DNA from: an uncultured Lachnospiraceae bacterium
GTDB taxonomy: Bacteria > Bacillota > Clostridia > Lachnospirales > Lachnospiraceae
Reading direction: 5' to 3'
Assembly: GCA_910584585.1 (NCBI GenBank)
Contig: CAJUBP010000004.1
Span: 1 to 64,000, forward strand
DNA: 64,000 nt
Shown here: positions 17,683 through 25,298 of the stretch, one piece after another
Layout: each line of letters opens with the position of its first letter
How positions within the stretch are numbered: position 1 is the stretch's first letter
The notes under the pieces: generated by a model
What the model was told of the DNA's origin: nothing
Seen by the model: only the letters and a program-made list of their open reading frames with translations
The model's database searches: none
Program-made: the position numbers and the translations under genes

Positions 17683-20208
17683 ATGAAAAATCTGGAATTA
17701 AAAAGAATGTTCAAAAATAAATATGTCATCCGTGTAGCGGCAGGGGCCGTTACCATTGCAGTGCTGGGCACCAGCGCAGGCGTCAGCGCGTATACCGTAA
17801 GGGCGGAAAAGAATTCCGCGGTACAGGAAGTTCAGAAAGAGGATGATTCTGAACTGGAAGAAGCCAAAGAGACATTGGAAAAGGCATTGTCTGCTGACGC
17901 GGAGAATGAGGAAGCCGGCAAGGAAGAAACCGTGTATGTTGTGGCAAATGCCGACGGCAGCGCCAAAAATGTGATTGTCAGCGAATGGCTGAAAAATAAA
18001 GACGGCTCGGCCTCTATCGAAGACGTTTCTGATTTGAAGGACATTGAAAATGTAAAAGGCGATGAAACCTTTACGCAGAACGGGGATAAGATTACCTGGC
18101 AGGCCCAGGGGAAGGATATTTATTATCAGGGAACCACAGACCGGGATCTTCCGGTTACCGAGAAAGTGACGTATTTCATGGACGGCAAAGAACTGTCGCC
18201 GGAGGAAATGGCAGGAAAGAGCGGAAAGGCAACCATTCGCTTTGATTATACCAACCATGAGAAAACCACGCAGGTCATTGACGGAGAAGAACATGAGGTT
18301 TATGTGCCCTTTACTGTTATGACGGGCATGATTCTGCCGGAGGATTACAGCAATGTGGAAGTGACCAACGGAAAAGTGATTTCCGACGGCGATAAAAAAG
18401 TAGTTGTCGGCCTTGCAATGCCGGGGCTGAAAGAGAGCCTTGGAATTGAAGAAGGAGATCTGGATAAGGATCTGGAGATTCCGGAGTATGTGGAAGTGAC
18501 TGCGGATGTGGAAAATTTTTCTCTGGAAATGAGCATGTCCGTCATTATGAACGATTTGGTCAGCGAAGCAAGTCTGGCAGACAGCTTTGATTTAAGCAGT
18601 CTGGACGAGGATCTGGACACATTAACGGACGCTTCTGAACAGCTGCTGGACGGCACCAAAGAGCTGTCCGAAGGGCTGGGCACCTTAAAGGACAGCATGA
18701 AAGAGTTTGCTTCCGGAGTGGGAACACTGAAAGATGGAATTACCAGTTATACCAACGGGGCTTCCCAGTTAAATGACGGAATCCATACGCTGGCAGATTC
18801 CTCCGGTGCGCTGTCAGAGGGAGTGGGCACGTTAAACAGCAGCGCGGCCACATTGAATCAGGGCGTGGCAAAACTGGATCAGACCCTGAAGGCCAAAATG
18901 TCCAAGGAAGAGAGAAATGCTCTGGTAAAACAGGCGGACGATGCCATTGACAATACCTTTAACAATGCGGAAAGCGGAACAGAGGCCATCAAAAACCAGG
19001 CGTCTTCAGTATTTTATGACAGTCTGGCAAATAATGACGGGGCTAAGGCCCAGGTGGCGGCAGGCCTTAACGCTTATACCGAGGGAGTTCTGAATCAGGT
19101 ATTAAGCCAGGCCTTTGGCACGGCAGTGCCGGAGATGGCCAAAAATCAGAAAATGGTGGAAAATGCGCCCACTGCCATTCAGCAGGCGTTAAGCCAGGTG
19201 GCTGAGGGCGTGGAAGCAGGAACTCAGGGCGCCACCGCAGACGCCACGGCGGCCGCAGTATCAGCCGCATTGGCGGAAAATCTGGTGCCGACTTTGGCGA
19301 CATTGGCAGCAACAGGCCAGCCTTTGGACGCAGACATGATCAATGGGGCGATTCAGGAGATTTGCGCACAGGTGGCCGCAGGGGTGAAGCAAAATACTCA
19401 GATTCATGACGGGGTATTGAGCCAGGTGGATACTCAGGGAGCGGCGGCTCAGACTATGGCCCAGTTGGAAGGCGCTGTCAATGCCGGGCTGCAGTCTGAG
19501 GAAGGCAAAGCTCAGGTGCAGCAGACGGTAAACGCTCAGGTGCAGCAGGCGGTTGCCGCAGCTATGGCCAATGAAACTTTAAAGGCAAGCATGAATGATG
19601 TGGCGTCTCAGATTGTAGCAGGAATTGCCGACGGCGCCAAGGATACGGTAGGTTCGGCTGTTGCGGATACAGCCAAGACAGCGGCGAAAACAGCGGCAGA
19701 ATCCGCTACCTTAACGGCAGTTTCCGCTACGAAGGCTCAGATTTCCCAGGCAATCAACGAAAAAAGTGAAAGCGGACACAGCCTGGTATCCGGAATGCAG
19801 GCATTGAGTGACGGAACGCAGACGATGAGCGACAGCATTCCGGCGTTGACTGCAGGAATTTCCCAGCTGACCAACGGCGCTGCAACTCTTGTTTCCAATA
19901 ACGGAGCGCTGGTGGATGGAGCAGGAAAGCTTTCCGGCGCAACTGCCCAGATTGAAGATGGGGTAGATAAGCTGGCGGAAGGTTCCGTGAAGCTGATGGA
20001 CGGCATGGTTCAGTTTGACGAGGAGGGCATTCAGAAACTGCTGGATGCTTACAACGGAGATATCAAAGAACTCTTAAGCAAATTAGAGGCAGTGGTGGAG
20101 GCAGGGAAAGAATACCAGACCTTTACCAAGGTTGCAGAAGGAACGAAGGGTTCTGTGAAGTTTATTCTCCGCACCGAAGCCATCAAAGCTGAGGATACGG
20201 AAGAATAG
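17683..20208 (+). CDS. Secreted heptad-repeat protein (YhgE/Pip-like), MMPL partner
   Basis: 841 residues with an N-terminal signal or anchor helix (VIRVAAGAVTIAVLGTSAGVSAYTV, ending in an Ala-rich cleavage zone). An N-terminal domain of ~270 residues is followed by stretches of x-L-x-x-G heptads (LLDGTKELSEGLGTL at ~320, LTAGISQLTNGAATL at ~725) around an Ala/Gln-rich region at ~420-680. This heptad pattern is shared with YhgE/Pip proteins and often stands next to MMPL exporters in Firmicutes. No C-terminal membrane helix is visible, so it is probably a periplasm-equivalent adaptor. The Ala-rich middle may be recently expanded. Confidence 0.7.
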   Translation: MKNLELKRMFKNKYVIRVAAGAVTIAVLGTSAGVSAYTVRAEKNSAVQEVQKEDDSELEEAKETLEKALSADAENEEAGKEETVYVVANADGSAKNVIVSEWLKNKDGSASIEDVSDLKDIENVKGDETFTQNGDKITWQAQGKDIYYQGTTDRDLPVTEKVTYFMDGKELSPEEMAGKSGKATIRFDYTNHEKTTQVIDGEEHEVYVPFTVMTGMILPEDYSNVEVTNGKVISDGDKKVVVGLAMPGLKESLGIEEGDLDKDLEIPEYVEVTADVENFSLEMSMSVIMNDLVSEASLADSFDLSSLDEDLDTLTDASEQLLDGTKELSEGLGTLKDSMKEFASGVGTLKDGITSYTNGASQLNDGIHTLADSSGALSEGVGTLNSSAATLNQGVAKLDQTLKAKMSKEERNALVKQADDAIDNTFNNAESGTEAIKNQASSVFYDSLANNDGAKAQVAAGLNAYTEGVLNQVLSQAFGTAVPEMAKNQKMVENAPTAIQQALSQVAEGVEAGTQGATADATAAAVSAALAENLVPTLATLAATGQPLDADMINGAIQEICAQVAAGVKQNTQIHDGVLSQVDTQGAAAQTMAQLEGAVNAGLQSEEGKAQVQQTVNAQVQQAVAAAMANETLKASMNDVASQIVAGIADGAKDTVGSAVADTAKTAAKTAAESATLTAVSATKAQISQAINEKSESGHSLVSGMQALSDGTQTMSDSIPALTAGISQLTNGAATLVSNNGALVDGAGKLSGATAQIEDGVDKLAEGSVKLMDGMVQFDEEGIQKLLDAYNGDIKELLSKLEAVVEAGKEYQTFTKVAEGTKGSVKFILRTEAIKAEDTEE

Positions 20209-20239
20209 AAAGTTTGGCCGAAGGCGCAGGAGTAAATTT

Positions 20240-20827
20240 ATGAATATTGCGGAAGAATTGATGATTATATTGGGCATATCTTTGGATATCTTCGCAGTGA
20301 TGGAGTGTCAGGGCTCACTGGTTGCCAAAGTGGAGAAAAAACAATTACTGGCATTTTGCGGCATTTGGACAGTGGGGCAGGGATTGGCTTTGGGAATCGG
20401 AGATTTTATTTCCACACTTCTGCGCAAAAGTGCGGCGCGGGGAGATGAAATTTTCCTGGGACAGGTGATTGCGGCGGCAATTTTCCTGTGCCAGGGAGCG
20501 CGCCTCTTCCTGAAAGCCTGGCAGAATGAACGGATTGTGGAGCGCCGGGAAGAAAAGTTTGACGCGGCGGGATTTATCCGGCTTCATGCCAGAACCAGTA
20601 TTTTTACATTGCTGACCGGGATTGCCTTTGGATTTCTGGAAAGCAGCCTTTGGGTTCTGCTGGTTTTAATTGCGGTTCTGACAGTTTTTGTTACGGTGTC
20701 CGGCATGTACACCGGCTACCGGCTGGGATTTGAACATAAGATGAAAGCTTATCTGGCAGGCGGAACGCTTCTGGTGGCAGGAGGGATGGATGTGATTTTT
20801 GTTCATATCGGGGATTTTATTTTTTGA
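20240..20827 (+). CDS. MntP-like membrane protein (putative manganese efflux)
   Basis: 195 residues, start ATG 20240 after AGGAG. Six hydrophobic helices; the first carries LGISLDIFAVMECQG, in which the Asp-containing helix resembles the SxDAF motif of MntP, and the fourth or fifth has FGFLESSLWVLLV. MntP exports Mn2+ by family knowledge, but the fit is partial (the second Asp motif is weaker), so the ion is not certain. It follows the coiled-coil gene by 31 bases and could be transcribed with it. Confidence 0.6.
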   Translation: MNIAEELMIILGISLDIFAVMECQGSLVAKVEKKQLLAFCGIWTVGQGLALGIGDFISTLLRKSAARGDEIFLGQVIAAAIFLCQGARLFLKAWQNERIVERREEKFDAAGFIRLHARTSIFTLLTGIAFGFLESSLWVLLVLIAVLTVFVTVSGMYTGYRLGFEHKMKAYLAGGTLLVAGGMDVIFVHIGDFIF

Positions 20828-20937
20828 TAAATGGCTGCGGTTTCTTGTAATCTGATCTGGTATCGTATATAATGGGTGGTATAAGAGTGGGAAAAATTGT
20901 AAGTATCGGCCGCCAGAGAGGATCAGAGAGTCAGATT

Positions 20938-22164
20938 ATGAATAAAAACATTGCATATGTCAGTATCACGGAATGGAACCGGAAAGTTATGCGCTGGATT
21001 TGGATCAGTATAGGCCTTGTTATACTGATCCAAATCCTGCTGTTTCTGTTTTATCAGCCGGTTCCGGAGTGCAGCAAAAGAGAATATCTGGATATATTTG
21101 TGATTAGGCCCAGCATTATGATTGTGATGTACGCAGGCTCTATGGAATTGATTTTCCGGTTTTTTGGAGAAGCGCTGGGAGAATCTATGACCACCATTCT
21201 GTTTCTCCTGATCCAGTTTTTGATTCTTGGGACTGTTGCGGCGGTGCACAGTTCCGTTCCCTATATGTGTATGATTCTGACGTATCCTGTGATTTTTGCC
21301 AACGTGTACCGGGAGAAGATGTTCCGTTACGCGGCTTTTGTGATCTGTATTCTGGTATATGCCGGCATTACTTACGGGTTCATTCCCTCTACAGAATTCC
21401 AGCCGGACAACAGCAGAGAAGTATATCTGGTGATTTTTGTGGGATTCACCATTGTGGCGTTTTCTTTCAGTAAAGTTCTGACATCGGTAGTTGTAAATTT
21501 TGAGAAAGAAAACCGTAAAATCTATGAAGAGAACCAAAAGGTTCACGAAGAAAATCAGAAGATTCATGAGGAAAAGGAGAAGATATTGGAAATCTCCCAG
21601 AGGGATTCCATGACGGGGCTGTACAATCATAAGATGTTTTATGATAAACTGAATGAACAGCTTCAGTTGTGCAGCGAGGAATACCATCTGTCTCTGGTTA
21701 TTATAGATATTGATAATTTCAAACGCATTAACGATACTTTCGGCCATGCCGTCGGGGATAACGTAATTCTGAAAATTGTATCTGTGATTGAGAAAAATGT
21801 GGATGATAAGGACGTGGCAGCCCGGTACGGCGGAGAGGAATTCGGCTTGATTCTGGCGGGCAAAACAGAGATGGAGGCTTATAATGTGTCGGAGAGAATC
21901 CGGCGGGAAGTGGAAGCGGCGCAGGTGGAAGGCGTGACCGGCAGAATCACCATATCTTTGGGCATGTTAGAAGTAAAGCCTGGGGATAAAAATGGAATTC
22001 TGCTGTTCAAGGAAGTGGATTCTGCCCTGTATGAGGCAAAGCGGACAGGAAAAAATAAAACTGTCTGCCGGGGCTGGAGGAAAGGGGATAACAATGAGTA
22101 CAGTTATCAGAATTTCAGCAGCAGCCAGAGCACAACTGTGATTTCTGACCGGATGGAGCACTAG
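20938..22164 (+). CDS. Membrane diguanylate cyclase (GGEEF)
   Basis: 408 residues from ATG 20938; the frame is open from ATG 20872 but neither start has a strong site. Five to six membrane helices (~20-205), a coiled-coil linker with repeated EENQK(I/V)HEE heptads (~200-225), then a GGDEF domain (~225-390) with RYGGEEFGLIL. It should make c-di-GMP. The upstream extension (KIVSIGRQRGS) does not belong to this family. The last ~20 residues follow the domain, and the stop TAG is supplied by the first bases of a repeat element, so the native C-terminus may have been altered. Confidence 0.85.
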   Translation: MNKNIAYVSITEWNRKVMRWIWISIGLVILIQILLFLFYQPVPECSKREYLDIFVIRPSIMIVMYAGSMELIFRFFGEALGESMTTILFLLIQFLILGTVAAVHSSVPYMCMILTYPVIFANVYREKMFRYAAFVICILVYAGITYGFIPSTEFQPDNSREVYLVIFVGFTIVAFSFSKVLTSVVVNFEKENRKIYEENQKVHEENQKIHEEKEKILEISQRDSMTGLYNHKMFYDKLNEQLQLCSEEYHLSLVIIDIDNFKRINDTFGHAVGDNVILKIVSVIEKNVDDKDVAARYGGEEFGLILAGKTEMEAYNVSERIRREVEAAQVEGVTGRITISLGMLEVKPGDKNGILLFKEVDSALYEAKRTGKNKTVCRGWRKGDNNEYSYQNFSSSQSTTVISDRMEH

Positions 22165-22189
22165 AGCGTGTCTTAAAATTCATTCCCGC
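22161..22189 (+). repeat. Half copy of the MITE-like element
   Basis: 29 bases identical to 37864-37892, the left end of the 183-bp element. No right end is seen downstream. Its TAG forms the stop codon of the GGEEF gene. Confidence 0.75.
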
Positions 22190-22241
22190 AGGATGTTTGG
22201 CGGGGTGTGGGGCGCATATCAGAATCGGCAGGGGCGCAGTT

Positions 22242-22523
22242 TTATTCCCGAATGTGTTCCAGTCCCTGAGCAATAATGGTAAGCACATGGGAGTCTAACA
22301 GGGAATAGTATATCGTCTTTCCGTCCCGGCGGTTTTTCACCAGGCGGCTTTGTTTTAGAATGCTGAGCTGGTGGGAAATGGCGCTCTGGGACATGTCCAG
22401 TTCTTTTGCAATGTCGTAAACGCATTTTTCTTTGTCCACCAGGGCATACATGATTTGGAGCCGGGTGGGGGTTCCGAATATTTTAAACAGTTCTGCAAGT
22501 TTTTCAAATTCGTTCTGATTCAT
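22242..22523 (-). CDS. ArsR/SmtB family metal-responsive repressor
   Basis: 93 residues. Winged helix with CVYDIAKELDMSQSAISHQLSILKQSRLV (recognition helix around SQSAISHQL) and a wing RRDGKTIYYSL. The last helix has D77, H79, H90 and E93, exactly the spacing of the alpha5 zinc site of SmtB (D104, H106, H117, E120). The alpha3N Cys site (ELCVCD) is not complete: one Cys (KCVYD) is present. It should therefore sense Zn or a similar ion through alpha5. It is divergent from the dha operon with 345 bases between; no metal transporter is adjacent. Confidence 0.85.
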   Translation of the reverse strand: MNQNEFEKLAELFKIFGTPTRLQIMYALVDKEKCVYDIAKELDMSQSAISHQLSILKQSRLVKNRRDGKTIYYSLLDSHVLTIIAQGLEHIRE

Positions 22524-22664
22524 GAAAATTCCTTCTTTTTCCTTATAATATGATGGGCTGCCATGGAAAAACCTTTAATAAGAAAATACCATAGAAGAGG
22601 AAAGCTGTCAAAAGAATCCTGAATTATTTTGCAAATAAATACGCCTGTGAATATAAATGGTTAC

Positions 22665-22712
22665 AATTCGCATCCATGCCAATCACTCCGCTGATTGGCA
22701 TGGGCGTGAATT
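22665..22712. promoter_or_regulatory. Long imperfect inverted repeat in divergent gap
   Basis: 20-base arms (17 of 20 paired; core CCATGCCAATC / GATTGGCATGG) around an 8-base loop, with no T-tract. It lies 37 bases before the -35 box of the dha promoter and ~140 bases before the ArsR start. Possible operator or relic palindrome. The rest of 22524-22868 holds only this and the promoter. Confidence 0.5.
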
Positions 22713-22749
22713 GAAACTATAAATTAGACAGTTTGGCATTTTTGTTGGA

Positions 22750-22779
22750 TTGCAGATTGTATTGGGGGTGTGATATAAT
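22750..22779 (+). promoter_or_regulatory. Sigma-A type promoter for dha operon
   Basis: TTGCAG at 22750-22755, 18-base spacer, TATAAT at 22774-22779; the gene starts 90 bases downstream. Confidence 0.7.
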
Positions 22780-22868
22780 CTAAAAAAAGGTATTAGAAAA
22801 GAATGGGCGCTGCGGCAGGAATTCGGCAGAATTGCCGCCGGGGCCGGTAAGGAGACAGGAGGATTTAT

Positions 22869-23498
22869 ATGGCAAGCAAAATGTACCAGTGTATGCAGAA
22901 AATTGGGGAAGATATTATCGCGAATAAGGAATTTTTAACAGATCTGGATTCCGCCATCGGCGACGCGGATCACGGCATTAATATGGCCAGGGGCTTTACA
23001 GAGGTACTGCAGCAGCTTCCTCAGGAGGAAGAGGATATCAGCGTAATCTTAAAGAAAACCGGCATGGTTCTGCTGTCTAAGGTAGGCGGCGCTTCCGGCC
23101 CTCTTTACGGAACCGCGTATATGAAAGCGGCGGGCGCTGTAACCGGCAAGAAGGAAATCACCCTGGAAGACGGCAAGAATATGATGGAAGCTGTAATTGG
23201 CGGCATTAAGATGCGCGGCAAGGCGGAGCGGGGCGAGAAAACCATGCTGGATGCCCTGGAACCGGCATTGGAGGCATTGAATCAAGGAATCGAGGCAGGG
23301 GAAAGCGCGGAAGACTGCCTGACCCGCATGTGCGAGGCGGCGAAAGAAGGCGTGGAATATACCAAGACCATCCGGGCAACCAAGGGGCGCGCCAGCTATC
23401 TTGGAGATCGGAGTATCGGACATCAGGATCCGGGAGCAACTTCTTCGTTGATTACACTGGAAGCAATTCGGACATTTTATCTGGAAAATATAAAGTGA
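22869..23498 (+). CDS. dhaL: Dihydroxyacetone kinase subunit DhaL
   Basis: 209 residues, ATG 22869 after AGGAGG at 22857-22862. DhaL binds ADP/ATP and Mg and phosphorylates dihydroxyacetone held by DhaK. The metal-binding loop LDSAIGDADHGINMARGF (~25-42) carries the conserved Asp residues, and the nucleotide cap has GGASGPLYGT (~74-83) and the Gly-rich KGRASYLGDRSIGHQDPGA. Length and motifs are complete. It heads a three-gene operon dhaL-dhaM-dhaK, 7 bases before dhaM, transcribed from the promoter at 22750. Confidence 0.95.
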   Translation: MASKMYQCMQKIGEDIIANKEFLTDLDSAIGDADHGINMARGFTEVLQQLPQEEEDISVILKKTGMVLLSKVGGASGPLYGTAYMKAAGAVTGKKEITLEDGKNMMEAVIGGIKMRGKAERGEKTMLDALEPALEALNQGIEAGESAEDCLTRMCEAAKEGVEYTKTIRATKGRASYLGDRSIGHQDPGATSSLITLEAIRTFYLENIK

Positions 23499-23505
23499 GG
23501 TAGTT

Positions 23506-23895
23506 ATGGTAGGAATATTGATTGTGTCCCACAGCAAGAAAGCGGCAGAAGGAATCTTTGAACTGGCAGTTCAGATGGCGGGGAAGGAGCACCGGATTGT
23601 CGCAGTGGGAGGTATGGAAGACGGAAGTATCGGCACAGACTCCATGCGTATCTGCCAGGGCATTCAGGACGCCAATGACGGGGACGGCGTTGTGATTCTG
23701 GCAGATCTGGGAAGCGGCATTATGAGTTCCCAGGTGGCAATCGATCTGTTGGAAGAGGATATTGAGGTGGTGATTGCGGATGCGCCGATTCTGGAAGGCG
23801 CAGTAGGCGCAGCAGTGCAGGCGGCGATCGGAGGAACGCTGAAAGAAGTGACAGAGGCCGCTGAGGAAGCAAAACAGCTTTCCAAGCTGGGATAA
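23506..23895 (+). CDS. dhaM: PTS-dependent dihydroxyacetone kinase phosphotransferase subunit DhaM
   Basis: 129 residues, the single EIIA-Man-like domain form. The phosphorylated His lies in ILIVSHSKKAAEG (~3-15). It takes phosphate from HPr and rephosphorylates the ADP bound on DhaL, so this kinase uses PEP rather than ATP. GMEDGSIGTDSMRI and ILADLGSGIMSSQ are the usual DhaM loops. No HPr or EI-like extensions are present, unlike the E. coli protein. It sits between dhaL and dhaK. Confidence 0.95.
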   Translation: MVGILIVSHSKKAAEGIFELAVQMAGKEHRIVAVGGMEDGSIGTDSMRICQGIQDANDGDGVVILADLGSGIMSSQVAIDLLEEDIEVVIADAPILEGAVGAAVQAAIGGTLKEVTEAAEEAKQLSKLG

Positions 23896-23971
23896 GGATG
23901 TCAGAGTTAAAATCTGGCACAGATTTTACTCATCAACAACATAAAAGCACAAGGAGAAGGAGGAATTTGCC

Positions 23972-24967
23972 TTGAAAAAAATGATCAACAAACCAGATGA
24001 CGTAGTAGAGGAAATGTTACAGGGGATGGTAGCGGCTCATCCGGAATATGTGAAAAGGGTAGATGGATGCGACGTGGTTGTAAGGGCAGGCGGCTCTCAG
24101 GGGAAAGTTGCGCTGGTCAGCGGCGGCGGAAGCGGACATGAGCCTGCACACGGCGGATATGTTGGAAAAGGAATGCTGGACGCGGCAGTGGCAGGGGCTA
24201 TGTTTACCTCACCCACGCCGGATCAGGTATATGAAGCAATTAAGGCATGCGACGGCGGCAAAGGCGTTCTTCTGGTCATCAAGAATTATACTGGTGATGT
24301 AATGAATTTCGAAATGGCTGCGGATATGGCAAAAGACGAAGGCATTGAGGTGGAGAAAGTAGTCGTAAATGACGATGTTGCAGTAGAGAACAGCACATGG
24401 ACCACCGGAAGAAGAGGAATTGCCGGCACGATTTTTGTTCATAAGATTGCAGGCGCATGCGCGGAAGCAGGCGGAGACTTGCAGGCGGTTAAGGCTGTGG
24501 CTGAGAAGGTAATCGCCAATGTGCGCACTATGGGTATGGCAATTGCGCCCTGTACCGTTCCGGCAGCAGGCAAGCCGAGTTTTGAACTGGGTGAGAATGA
24601 AGTGGAAATCGGAATGGGCATCCACGGAGAACCGGGAACCCACAGAGAAGAGATCCGCACTGTCAGCGAGACAACCGATACTTTGTTAGAGAAGATTTTT
24701 GCAGAGGACATTTATCAGGAAGGCGACGAGGTTGCAGTGATGGTAAATGGCCTGGGCGGAACTCCGCTGCAGGAATTATATCTTGCCAACTTAAGAGTAT
24801 CAGAAGTTTTGGCAGAGAAGAAGATCAAGGTTGCTAAGACATGGGTGGGCAATTTTATGACCTCCATTGATATGGCAGGATATTCTGTAACATTACTGAA
24901 ACTGGATGATGAATTGAAAAAATATCTGGCTGCTCCGGCAGATACGCCTGCTTTTGTACAGGTATAA
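23972..24967 (+). CDS. dhaK: Dihydroxyacetone kinase subunit DhaK
   Basis: 331 residues from TTG 23972 (GGAGAAGGAGG at 23953-23963); ATG 23981 is an alternative. DhaK binds dihydroxyacetone as a covalent hemiaminal to a His, seen as GMGIHGEPG (~215-223). The Gly-rich GGGSGHEPAHGGYVGKGMLDAAVAG (two blocks, ~50-75) and TGDVMNFEMA are present. Complete length. Being last in the operon, after L and M, is less usual than K-L-M, and it is followed by a strong terminator. Confidence 0.95.
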   Translation: MKKMINKPDDVVEEMLQGMVAAHPEYVKRVDGCDVVVRAGGSQGKVALVSGGGSGHEPAHGGYVGKGMLDAAVAGAMFTSPTPDQVYEAIKACDGGKGVLLVIKNYTGDVMNFEMAADMAKDEGIEVEKVVVNDDVAVENSTWTTGRRGIAGTIFVHKIAGACAEAGGDLQAVKAVAEKVIANVRTMGMAIAPCTVPAAGKPSFELGENEVEIGMGIHGEPGTHREEIRTVSETTDTLLEKIFAEDIYQEGDEVAVMVNGLGGTPLQELYLANLRVSEVLAEKKIKVAKTWVGNFMTSIDMAGYSVTLLKLDDELKKYLAAPADTPAFVQV

Positions 24968-25020
24968 GCAGAACGGATGTCAGGATATTTATAAAGGGTT
25001 GAGGCAATAAGGAAAACAGG

Positions 25021-25074
25021 ATACAGGATATGGGATGTTTGCCGTTGGGAGCATGCCGTATCCTGTATTTTTAT
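25021..25074 (+). terminator. Rho-independent terminator after dhaK
   Basis: ATACAGGATA at 25021-25030 pairs with TATCCTGTAT at 25059-25068, followed by TTTTAT; the stem has a long loop with a weaker inner stem. Confidence 0.65.
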
Positions 25075-25123
25075 ATCCTTTTTCCCTTGCCCTTGAGCAG
25101 AATTGGTGTTATAGTAAATTCAC

Positions 25124-25268
25124 TATCATGCTCAGCCTGTCGTTCGGCGGGCCGCATGGCCATCCCACTATGGAAGTCGAAGACTTTCATAGAAACTCAT
25201 TATCATGCTCAGCCTGTCGTTCGGCGGGCCGCATGGCCATCCCACTATGGAAGTCGAAGACTTTCATA
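25124..25268. repeat. Two perfect 68-bp direct repeats
   Basis: 25124-25191 and 25201-25268 are identical, separated by 9 bases. The unit is GC-rich (GGCGGGCCGCATGGCC) in its middle, and a shorter motif AACTCAT follows each copy. It is non-coding: it fills the leader of the radical SAM gene, whose own GGAGG and GTG start come after the second copy. Confidence 0.9.
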
Positions 25269-25298
25269 AACTATCAAAACTCATGCTGGAGGACAGCC

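Noticed and set aside
20923..21747. 274-codon open frame on the minus strand
   Set aside because: It lies fully antisense to the GGEEF gene, is His/Asn-rich without a domain, and has no ribosome-binding site.
25035..25298. Longer N-terminus of the radical SAM protein through the 68-bp repeats
   Set aside because: No ribosome-binding site at the earlier start; the domain begins at GTG 25299, which has a well-spaced GGAGG.
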